A DNA stretch of 64,000 nucleotides from Pseudisothecium myosuroides (Eukaryota; Streptophyta; Bryopsida; Hypnales; Lembophyllaceae), in contig OX637287.1 of the NCBI GenBank assembly GCA_951799445.1, positions 30,646,224 through 30,710,223 of the forward strand, given 5' to 3'. Position 1 is the first letter of the stretch. Each line of letters opens with the position of its first letter. The notes under the pieces are model-generated. The model had not been told where the DNA came from and did not search any database. It worked only from the letters and a program-made list of their open reading frames with translations. Positions 47,066-57,358 of this stretch are shown piece by piece. Made by a program: the position numbers and the translations under genes.

Positions 47066-50000
47066 ATGAGAGGCATGAGACTGAAGGATCAGGCTCGCTT
47101 GAAAGCTCAGCGGCCAGCCACCCTTACTTTTTCAACACTACCGCAGGAAGAGATAGCCGCTTCGTCGCACTCCGACAGACTGCTCCCGCTGTGCCAGCAG
47201 TCGGTGTTGAACGAGAGGAGCGCTGCAACCAGGAGATCAGAGGCCGCCTCCACAGCTCCTCTGACGTCCACCGCGTTGACAGCCTCGTCCTCCGGAGCTG
47301 CGCAGGTTCAACAAGCCAAACGGAACGGCAAAGAGAAGGTGAGCCTTCAAACCAAGAAACCCTCCTGCAGTCGCAAAATTAGTTCAGTCCCCCCGCCTCA
47401 GAGTCTCGATGTTGTTAGGGTTCAAAGGAATGTCCTTACCGAGAACCTAGCAACTAGTGAACAAGACCTAGAACTCTGGTCGAAGGCTCACATTGTGGAC
47501 GAGAGAATCGATCCACAAACAACACAGAAATTCCTGAAGCTAAGATACGAGGATGGGGAAGAGCAAGAGGTCTGTGATGGAGCTGTTCACCGTTTCCACC
47601 TGCCACGATCACATCTGCGACTGCAAAACACTGAAAATGATGATGGAGAAGCAGGGACTTCTGAGACTTTACCTTATCGCAGACGTCAAGAAGCATCTCC
47701 CGAGGCCTTGTACGATGGGCATCCGTCCTCTACGGAGGACTTCTGCTGGAGCAGCTGCAGCGACTCACTCACATTAGAATCGGCATTTGCATCACCATCT
47801 GAGGACATGGAGGAAGAGTTCCGCTCCAACTTGGCAGGCGCAAGGTCGTCAAGGCAATACAAAGTGCGATCTGGAAGTGCATCAGAGTCCACCATGTCCG
47901 AAAACGAATTTGAACAAGCGGGGAGGCCTCGAGTACAATTCAGGAGCGACACATTGCATCAAACGAGAGGCCAGCAAGGAGGTCGCGCAGGACGCTGTGC
48001 TGCAGGGGCAGCGAACAAATCTGTTGCTACCGCGGCCAACAAAAAGGGAGCAGGCATGGATAGCAAAGGGGGAGCAGGCACGGCAAACAAAAGGGTGCCA
48101 AGTGCGGGGAAGAGAGGTGGAGGCGCCGGGGGAAAGACGAGGGAAGGCGCCTCGGGGAAGACAAGAGGAGGCGCTGCAGAGAAGGGGAGGCGCCGCGGGG
48201 AGCCGTTCCAGGCGGCGGAGTGCATTTCAAATCAACGAGGGCGGGATGGGTGCAGGTTCCCTTGTTCAGCATGTGGGCGGGGATGGAACCCTAAATCCAG
48301 GTGGCCCCACCGCTGCCGCATCTCTCTCTGGAGACCAGGAGTCTGACGCCGAGCCTGTCACAGACGAAAAGTCGGGTAGCAGCTCAGACTCCTAGTACAA
48401 GCCGTTGGAGAAATTGAAGCCTAGACGTGGCGTGCGGAATTCCAAGGCAGGTGAGGCTTCTAGTGCCAAATCTAGAAAAGGCAAAGGCAAGGGCAAACTT
48501 GTTGACCCTCTATTGAGCCGATTTGCGCCTGAAACTTGGAATGCCAATGTACCACATTACATCAATAACACATTGCCTTTTACTGGTCCCATTCCAGGGT
48601 GCACGCATCCATATGGACGCTTGCCATCAGTTTTGGGCTTATTCGAGAAGTTCTGGTCACAAAAACTACAGAGGAGGATTGTTAGAGAGACAAATTCTTA
48701 TGCATCGGAAGTTATTTACAAGGACGGTAGGACAAGAGGAGGATTAGAGTGGACACCCTTGGGACTAGCCGAGTTTCAAGCATATCTTTTTATTTCTCTT
48801 TATATGGGCATCAAGAAATTGCCCAACCGCCAACTTTATTGGTCTAGGGATGACCCTCTCTATCATTGTCATGTTATTTCACGTATTATGAAGAGGGACC
48901 GGTTCAAACTCATAACGCAGTGCTTGCACGTGTCACTAGCGGAAGAGCATATTAGGGACCGAAAGAGTCCAACATACGACAAGCTTCACAAGGTTCGGTG
49001 GATGGTTGATGAGGTTTGTGAGAGATTCAAATCCATGTGGGCACCGAACCAACAACTCACAGTAGATGAGAGCATGGTTATGTATAAAGGTAAATACTGT
49101 CCTATTCGGCAGTATATGCCCAATAAACCGGTTCGATTCGGCATCAAAGTATGGGCGGCGGCTGATGCACTATCTAAATATATTTGGAACTTCCAAATAT
49201 ATTGTGGAAGGCAAGGGAATCCGCATGATGAAGATGTGGCATGTGATGAGGGTCACGAAGAGCACATGGACATGGAAAATTTCCAAAGCCGTAGTGGCAA
49301 AGGAGAGGGCCTTCAAGGACGGCATGTTGTCAAGCATTTACTAAAGGATTTAGGTGGAAGAGGTCACATTGTGACAACAGACAATTTCTTCACGTCCGTA
49401 CCCTTATTCTTGGATTTATTGGAGGAAGGAATAATGACAACGGGCACCTTGAAGGCAAATTGCAAATATGTACCTAGAGCCATGTATGCAAAAGAGAGAA
49501 CTAAGAAAAAAGACTATGGGTGGATAGACTACCGTTTGCATGAAGAAGGTAGTGTTTGTTGTGCCGTTTGGAAGGACAAGAATGCGGTCGTTCTCTTGTC
49601 TACACATGCAGAGGCATTGTCACCTCCAGGCGTTAAACAATTTGTGTACTGGACAATTCGGAAGAAGAAAAAAAAATTAGAACGGGACCTATGCATTTGC
49701 AATATACAGAGAACATGAGAGGGGTTGACACAGCAGACCAACTTAGGGGGGAATATACGTGTCTAACTAGAAGCCACAAATGGTGGCATTGTTTATTCTT
49801 TTATTTGTTGGATAATACCATCTGCAATGCATGGATAATCCATAGTGATGTAAGTTTCATTCACTTTGAGGAGCCAATGACTTATTTAGCTTTCCAAATG
49901 CAGTTGGCAAAGGATTTGGTCGCTAAATGGCCAGGGCGCACTCAAGGCTACTCGAAATTGTCGCCACATGTAGCATCGGCACATAGATCTAGGAGTATGG

Positions 50001-50110
50001 GCAATAAGAGGGCGAATTGCTTAGTTTGTGGGAACCGAACAAACCAAGCATGTCCGGGATGCCAAGGACATATTTGCAAGGTTCCTTGTTATTGGGATAC
50101 TCATTGGTGA
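47066..50110 (+). pseudogene. PiggyBac-type transposase (DDD), disrupted
   Basis: N-terminal part 47066 to about 48200: Ser/Ala/Gly/Lys-rich, with a Tudor-like stretch (KLRYEDGEEQEV) and basic Gly-rich repeats. The frame then shifts by about 48200 (+1), meets a TAG at 48393-48395, and continues as the DDE_Tnp_1_7 domain from 48405. Catalytic aspartates: VDESM Asp at 49065-49067, TTDNFF Asp at 49380-49382, and GVDTADQ Asp at 49727-49729. A third lesion is a single-base shift in the nine-A run at 49668-49676; with one more A the frame would join the C-terminal part (49691-50110). The C terminus has a Cys-rich zinc-binding tail (CLVC...CPGC...C...C...H), as in piggyBac family enzymes. At least three lesions make it non-functional unless sequencing errors are involved. 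Cut-and-paste at TTAA is the family activity. Confidence 0.85.
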
Positions 50111-51213
50111 AAGGAAGTTTGAGAGGAGTGTGCTGTACTGTCTTTGTACACTACTTTATCAAAGTCCATGTAATGGTACATATTTTGTTTTCTCCTGTGC
50201 ATGTAAATACATATGGGTATTGTCAGTTCTAGTTCTTGCCCAGGTTCTTTTATGTGAGTGATATAGAACTACCTATAGGAGCTACTGTTTCTATACCGAA
50301 GGTGAAGACAGGTTCTAAGAGTTTGGAGTGAGAGTGTTAAAAAAAAAAGAGATGATAGGGAGATGTGGGGTAAACGAGAGGGTTGGGGGGAGGATGGTTT
50401 GCCTGCAAGAGTCCCTGGACGGAGGGGTCCCTATGAGGAGGAGTCTGGGGACAGGAGGAACAGTTTGGCAGTTACAAGTCCCGGCCACGTGGCGGGCCTC
50501 AGCGTGGTCAATGCCGGGAGGGAGGGGCAGGGCAGCAGGGGGGCCGTCAAAAATTGAAGAGCAGGTGACCCTTATCGGCCTGCCCCTACAGTGCAGGCCT
50601 GGACGACGTGAAGAGCCCGAGCTGACCGGGAACAGGTCCGACTGAGGAGCCCAAGGCAGCGCCAGATTTCCCACAGGAGCGTCTCTGTTGCAGGAATCCG
50701 TGGAGGGACCACGCCATGAACATCGGCGGAGCTCTGGAATTCCAAGAACAAGGCAGGATCGGCGGGATAAGCCTCTTTTCTATGTTCGCAACACTGTTCA
50801 CTTTTTTGTATTTTGTTTTCTGAAATGGAAATCAAGCTCTACGCTTTATAGATTATTCTGCAAGTACTTGATTGAAGCGCATGTGGCTACTGCATTACTG
50901 TTCAAACTTCTAAATCAGAGATCGCATCTTCCGTGCCAATGCATGTGATCATTTTTTGGCTGTTCTTTCTCACCTGCCCTAGTTAGAAAATTCGGACACA
51001 TACTCTTCAATCCGGCCACCAAATCCTCGGCCTCGCTGCTTTTCATTCAATCTCAGGCTCATCGGGATCTCAGAACGCCTGCTTTGTCAACTGACAATCC
51101 CCCGTATTGCTCTACCACGAATCTGAATCTCATAATTAGTTCATTTGCAAGCGCACCGCTTTAGGGAAACTTCAAACTTCTGCTCCACGGTTACCAGGCC
51201 AGCATTTCAGGGT
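50111..51213. other. 3' region of the piggyBac-type element
   Basis: Contains a GC-rich stretch (50360-50720) with overlapping ORFs on both strands and no recognised domain. Otherwise non-coding. Confidence 0.4.
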
Positions 51214-51215
51214 TA

Positions 51216-51477
51216 AGGTAGGAGGCTTGAACTGGGATCGGGCATTTTGAACAGAACATGACACACGTACATTTTGCTTTCTTCAATGTACCAAAATGTA
51301 CAAACAGTGTACATTCTAGGAGGTGGTTGCTTTTAGAGCCCTATGGCATTTCAACTTCAGAATTTTATAACTAATTTCACAAAGCTCTAAAAAATATGAA
51401 ACAACTTGGGTTAGATGCTATTTCCTCTTGTCTTTCAAGGAAAATTCACCTTATCATGCTTCATGGACCTCCTACCT
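51216..51477 (+). mobile_element. Family C TA-flanked element
   Basis: AGGTAGGAGGCTTGA at the left and GGACCTCCTACCT at the right, with TA on both sides (51214-51215, 51478-51479). 262 bp. Lies exactly at the candidate right end of the piggyBac-type element. Confidence 0.82.
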
Positions 51478-51479
51478 TA

Positions 51480-53165
51480 GTCACTCGAGCAACAAGTTGG
51501 GCTCACACAAGATTCTAAGCTTAGTAAATGATGTTCATCCCAAAAGCACACTAATACATGGTCTTCATTGTATTTCATTGACCTACAGAATAATGTATCA
51601 AACATTAAATAGAACAAATCAACTAATGTACAAGTATTTGTAATCATCAGTGTCTAAGATGTGACACCTATATTTGGAACTAAAATTTGCACTAAATCCT
51701 AGATATTGATGACACAAGATGTCTAGAATGTAAATCATATCTAGAACAACAAGCTCTACTATAATTTACATATTAGAACTAATTGTAAAGGTTGTTTCTA
51801 TTTGTACATGGATTTAACTTAGAATAGTACAAATGAATACAACGCCAAATTCCATCACACCAAATTCCATCAAACCCCAATTTTGGTGTTTCGAGGAGTT
51901 TTGACCTATGTTTTTTTCAAACTCCGGCTCTTGTTCCCTCATTTCACACACTCTATGATTAATTCTATTGATGTCACAAGATGCACACAATTAGAACATG
52001 AGAGCCTAGGAGCTAGCCAAGTGTTGATTTTTGGAGCATCTATAGACAATATTTTGAAATTTCATAACTTTTTTATATAGCGTCCAAATAATTCTTGCTA
52101 ATGTGCATTGAAATCCTATTTCACTTGCCATCATTGTACATATGTTTGCAATCTCAAAAGACATTTTATTAATTTAACTTTTAATTATTCAAAAAGCTCC
52201 AAGTGGTCACTTCTATTTTGATAGAAGTTGAAATAAATCATTTGGGAAGCTTCAAAAAAGTTATCAAAATGTTCCAATAGAGAGAAGAAATCATGCCTTC
52301 CATTTTATGGAGGGATAATTAAAGCTATGTTTTAGAAATCATCATCACTAGCTATTAACTTTCCAAATGAAGGCTCTATTTTTATCTAAGGTACCTTTGA
52401 ATTAAGAAAAAATCTTGTAATTCTTTGGAGACATAGCACGTATAAGAAGTACTATATATAAAGTGCTATAAGAAGTATTATGAGAAATAAAAGTATATTT
52501 ATGTTGATTCTTTTTCATTGAACACATGCTAATACTTTTGTCTAGATTTCATTACATTTATTGTTCAATAGTTGTATTTTTTTCAGGCGTTAGATGCATA
52601 TAATTTGGTTGGCTCCTTCTCCAAATTTGACTGGTGGTTTCACCTTGCAACTCCTAGCCCAAATATGTGACCTAAGGACTTCTTCACTTTAAAAATTGGT
52701 CGAACATATTGTGACTTTAGATTATTTTTTCACCATTGTTTTTTTGTTTGAAGTCAAGGACTTGAACAAAAAATTCATCCAAAAGTGAGTACAAAAAGAC
52801 ATATACAACATCAATGCACTATAACTTTTCCAATACCTTTGTTAAATGCCAAAATATATTTTAATCCTCTTAATTTGACTTTCTTAAAAAAATCATTTTA
52901 AAAGTCAAATACTATAAATGTAAGATAAGTGTGCAAGCTATTGGAAAGTGTCATTGACAAGGGGGTCAAATTAGAGAGGTTTGAGTATCATTGTTTGAAA
53001 CCCACACTAATTTGAAGCCCACACTATTTGTCACCCTTGCCTAGACAAAAGTGATTGCTTTTTTGAAAAACAGGGTGGCGTAGACATCTCATTCATCTAT
53101 AGTAGCCATTGAACCATTACCAGAGACTTCTTGTTTAAGGCCGTTTTACACACAGGCTAGACTAA
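51480..53165. other. AT-rich spacer, nothing recognised
   Basis: No supported gene; a few short ORFs. Confidence 0.4.
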
Positions 53166-53505
53166 GACCCAAAAGCACTTCAAAGTACCCTTCTTTGTTA
53201 GGTGTGACTCATGTGACTAGCAAAGCAAGAACCCAAGACAAAAGGACCCAAAAGCACTTCAAGGTACCTTTATATTGTTAGATGTGAGTTATGTGACCAG
53301 TGAAGCAAGAACCCAAGACAAAATAATAATGGCACTTTGCATGGGCTTGTTGATCATAAAGTAGCATTGATCTATTACCAAAGACTTTTTGTTTAGGGTT
53401 GGTTTACACAAAGGCTAGACCAAGACCCAAAAGCACTCCAAGGTACCCTACTTTGTTAGATGTGAGTCATGTGACCATGCAAAGCAAGAACCCAAGACAA
53501 AATAG
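53166..53505 (+). repeat. Three partly tandem units of about 78 bp
   Basis: Units start GACCCAAAAGCACT at about 53167, 53247 and 53423 and end AGCAAGAACCCAAGACAAAA. The flanking block (ATTACCA.AGACTT.TTGTTTA.GG) is repeated as well at 53119 and 53374. Non-coding. Confidence 0.75.
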
Positions 53506-53959
53506 TAATGGCACTTTGCATGGTCTTATCATAAATCCAAGGGAGACTATAATAGGGCCATATCTATTTATGATTAGATCTGACATTGTCAACCGCAAGA
53601 TCGTTCAAATAGACAAAATCTATAGTTGTGAGGTTCCAACCCACCACAATCTCCAAGAAATCTGCTAGGCCTACCTCAAAGAGATGGTCAAGAAAAAAGC
53701 TCCTAGACACTGGCAAAACAATATCTACTTTGACCACATAAGATTCCAAGTAGGCTTCTGTGCTCTATGAAAAATGTCATGGACCTTGACCAAAGTCTAA
53801 ACCCAAATTGGAACACGCCTGTCTCCCCTACAGTGATAATTTGTGGTCCGGTCCTGGTGTAAACTGAAGCCAACTATGCTCGGTGCACAGTTCAGAAATG
53901 GAATGTGCTTGGTCACTGACTCCCTGGTATCCTTCCTGAATCCTCTCTAGCAGAGCAGT
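53506..53959. other. Spacer, nothing recognised
   Basis: A possible broken reading frame runs 53540-53770 (plus strand) with one internal stop. No family recognised. Confidence 0.3.
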
Positions 53960-54800
53960 GTACTATTTTTTCTCTTACTTTCATTGCTCTCCACAAGGCT
54001 TGCATTGCTTTCCGGAGTTCCAGAGCTTTTATTGCAGCGCAACAGGTTGATGGCAGCATGCAGTCACTACAACGGTTCAACTCCGCCAATTGACTTTGTC
54101 GTTCTATCGCCAGCTCCACGGCTCATCAGTCAGGTACGTCTTGACAGCGCTTCAATTATGCTAGCGCCTCATCATTGAACTCTTCCGGCCGACCTAATAC
54201 TTCCCATAGATCTGTCTTTAAGGGAAGTTTAGATGCATCTGAGAATCGTGCAGTGACTTGATCCCGAATTTTGCAGATTTCTCTAAAGAAAATTCTTGTC
54301 CGGAGAGTGACTGAAGCCTGGGGTTGGGAGCGAGGTGTGCTGTGAGAGCTTGTCACCGAGTATATTGTATGGCGGTCGCAAGTTTCATGTAAGCTTCTAA
54401 ATCTGTTTTTTCGTGTTTCTTTAGTGCGAGCGTTTTGCCATGACTGAAGGCCAAGATGCTGTCAGTTTGCCCCCGGCATTTGGCTCCGTCCGTCTATTGC
54501 CAGGGTTCATTACTCGGACAGGTACGTATTTGACAGAGCTTCAATTATGTACACAGGTTTCTTGCTTCCTTCAATCTTTAGAGGAGTTTAGATGTATCCT
54601 TGAATCGTTTCGGTTTCGTGATCTGGATTTTGCTGCATTTTCTGAGCAAGCGCCCGTTCCAGAAGTGACTGAACGACTTCTATTGTAGAAAGTGCGGTGT
54701 TTCTTGAGAGCTGCTTAATCCGATATCTCCGAATTTATTGTGTGCCGGTTATGAATCTCGCAAATTTCATGTACGGCGTAAGCAGATTTTTAGCCATTAC
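53960..54800 (+). repeat. Tandemly duplicated leader-exon region upstream of the TMEM45-like gene
   Basis: Two related units about 388 bp apart. Each has a CAG-GTACGT splice-donor-like site (donors at 54134 and 54522) followed by TTGACAG.GCTTCAATTATG, and later AGTTTAGATG.ATC and GCAAATTTCATGTA-type blocks. A weaker third start is near 54830 (TCGGAGGTTCCGGGAGTTCTTAT, compare 54014). It may provide alternative 5' exons. This is inference from sequence; no transcript seen. Confidence 0.6.
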
Positions 54801-55801
54801 AGTACCGAGGCACTCAAGTTTGTAGGTCTCATTGAACGATCTAGACCGTTTCGGAGGTTCCGGGAGTTCTTATCTTGATGTGCGGACGCCTCCTTCACTC
54901 AATAGAGTTTCTTTCACGTGCTGTTATTTAGGAGGATTTCTTCTTTTCTATCCTGAAGCATTGTTTCCTCCAGCCTGCCTCCCTTTTTGTATACCGTCTT
55001 TGGCTGATAATTCCAGGCCGGTAAACAAGCTTACATTATCGAAGTAAGTATGAACCAAATCAAGGGAAATTGGCATGCCTTACTTATTAAGAATCCCGAC
55101 ATAGTCCTTATTTAGTGAAGCGAAACAGAGAGGTGGAAGTAATAGTGATAATTCGGTTCATCCTGTGAGTGTAGACGGAAATTAAAGCTGATTGAGTATC
55201 TGGTTTGAATATGATCTCACAGGTTCAGTGAAACGGAAATGATCTGGATAGTCGGAGAGAGTTCTTACCTTCCATTACTCGAAACTCGAGGATGTAGAGT
55301 TGATTTGGAATTCAGTTGCTTTGATAAGTGGCGTTTGGTGAGAACCTCGTTATGCGCGTGACACTGCAAATGCAGGAGAAAGGCCAACGTCGGTCCTCAG
55401 CGGCCGGTATGTATAGAGGCACATGCCAGCTCCCCCTATTCGAGTGAGCTCGAGAAAACAGCGATTGATGCTGGAGAGATTTCATTTTGAAGAGGTTTGT
55501 CACACTTTGGAGGCTTCTGCAGACTTGAACCTGTGTCTAATTTTAGTATAGTTTTGAAATGTTCTTTATGTCTCACATAGATTATTAATGTCTGCTTTCA
55601 AATATTTCTTAGTAACTTAGTGATAAATTTTCTATCGATATCTGCTCACAGCCAATGATTCTCTTTGAATTAGAATTAAAAAATCTCTTAAGGATTTCAA
55701 ACTGTTGCCGAGTGCAGTGATTTCAAATCTATGGTCCACTGCCTGAAATTTGTGACAACTTGTGGAGCCTTACGCTTGGCGTACCAATTTCAATGATGCA
55801 G

Positions 55802-56737
55802 GAGGACTGTCGCAATTGAATGGGAACCTTCATAGGCCACATTTTGCCCGGGGCAGGCTTCGTCCTGCTCGGGCTATGGCATCTGTACAACATTATCGGG
55901 GGTTGCGTGCGCTCCCCATGGAGCTACAAAACACGGACGTGGTTTCCTCCTAAGGGCTTGGGAAGGAACTTCCGGCATATGGAACTATATTTTATCATTG
56001 CTGGAGCTTGTGGCTCCATAGCCGGGGAGCTCTTGCCCGACAGGTTTTGGTCTGTCACCACGCACCTCAATAATTTCGAGCACTCTACAATTTCGCTCAC
56101 ACTGCTGTTCTACGCCGCATTTGCCCTCGCTGTTGACGTTCTTGAAATTCATGTACCGCAAGGGTGGTTGCACTCTGCCGCCGCTATCACCCTCAGCGAG
56201 GAGCTCCTTGTGTTCCACTTCCACTCCGCGGATCACATGGGCCTGGAAGGCCACTACCACGCGCTCCTACAATTTCCAGTCGTGGTGGGCATCCTTGCGC
56301 TCCTCGTGGAAATCTTCATCCTCCATTTGCCAGTCCTCGGCGTCCTCCGAAGCATGTCGTTCGTCCTGCAAGGATCTTGGTTCATTTTAATGGGATTCAT
56401 CCTCTGGACGCCATCGCTCGTCCCGTCCGGATGTTACATTACGGCAAATAGTGTGGATTGTCCAACGTGGCATACTCTCATGGCAGCTAAATCTCTCGCG
56501 AATCTCGAGTTCGCCTGGCTTCTCTCCGCAATTTTCTTTCTCACAGGGGCGGGTCTGATAGCGGCGTCGGTTCTTTTCAAAAAAAGAATTGCATACCGCC
56601 ATCTTGTAGATGAAGACCGCGGCCTTGAAAAGACACATCATCACGACGTGGAGCACGGTGGTTGCTCTTCGCCTCCCGACGCCTTGCAAGGCTCCATGGA
56701 ACTCCAAGAAATTGATAGACCCGACCTTGCGCGATGA
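55802..56737 (+). CDS. TMEM45/DUF716 family membrane protein, 305 aa
   Basis: Coding part 55820-56737 in one exon; 55802-55819 is probably the end of a spliced 5' leader, because CAATGATGCAG at 55791-55801 is a good acceptor. The protein has about seven hydrophobic segments (roughly 8-28, 54-72, 90-110, 117-135, 150-170, 178-198, 228-254) and a charged, His-rich C-terminal tail (HHH at 273-275). The family motif FHFHSADHMGLEGHYH at 132-147 is intact, with further conserved His at 7, 21, 82 and 88. Likely an integral membrane protein; the biochemical function of plant DUF716 proteins is unknown to me, though some relatives are linked to pathogen response. The start is the first ATG after the acceptor. 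Tail to tail with the NYN/LOTUS gene. Confidence 0.9.
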
Positions 56738-57358
56738 GGCCCTAGGTCCTTATCGCTTGTACAGATACTCCTGAGCTATATATTGTACACGTACTCAGTA
56801 TAGCTGATGATGCAAGGTTACTCTGTCAATTGTCGTTATGAATTGCACAAGATTGTTTGTAATCTGCTTTGAGGACATGGAGGGTCTATTGTACCTAAAG
56901 ACTTGGTCTGTTATCGAGCTTGAATCCTTGGACACCAGGAGCTGGTTAGTTTGAAGGTTGCTCTAGGACACAAATTGATTTCAAAGCACTGATAGTCTTA
57001 ATTTGCGATGCGCAGGGGCATGCTTCAAAAATCATTGATCCAGGCATGTCAAAAGTCCTCGCCGTGGGCATGCCATGATGCATGTCACTGCGGTGACAAT
57101 CAGAACCTCTCTCAAAACAGTGCTGCTTCACAATGTCAAATAAAATTCTTAGAGCCTACCATTCATTTACAAGTTTCAACGGACTAGCAAGAGTTGACAG
57201 TACGCAAAAGCAAAGACGCTCAGTTCAGATGCGGTTGTGCTCTATTTCTAGTGTTTCAAAGCATTCATCATGTAAACATATTCATTGGCAAGATCGACAC
57301 TCCGGCATCCTTCCTTAGTTTTTCTCCCCGTGTTATTGTGCTATGCGCAGAGCATGAG
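56738..57358. other. Intergenic region between convergent genes
   Basis: 3' UTRs of both genes are likely here. A TATATATTGTACA stretch at 56777 and AATAAA at 57140 are noted; no gene. Confidence 0.4.

Larger units (their letters stand above)
45960..51216 (+). mobile_element. Candidate piggyBac transposon, about 5.26 kb, inactive
   Basis: Left candidate end TTAACCCTGCAGCGACG at 45960; right candidate end reads, on the minus strand, TTAACCCTGAAATGCTGG from 51216. Both share TTAACCCTG, and the right end resembles the B mini-element end TTAACCCATAAATGCTGCGG. Between them lies one disrupted piggyBac-type transposase. The boundaries are tentative: a family C element starts exactly at 51216, and its own TA duplication implies that the base after TTA may originally have been G. 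GC-rich coding DNA inside contrasts with AT-rich flanks. Confidence 0.65.

Noticed and set aside
47454..48272. Several minus-strand ORFs opposite the transposase N terminus
   Set aside because: Shadows of the Gly/Lys-rich coding strand.
50315..50835. Overlapping GC-rich ORFs on both strands
   Set aside because: Open frames on both strands follow from GC-rich composition; no domain seen.
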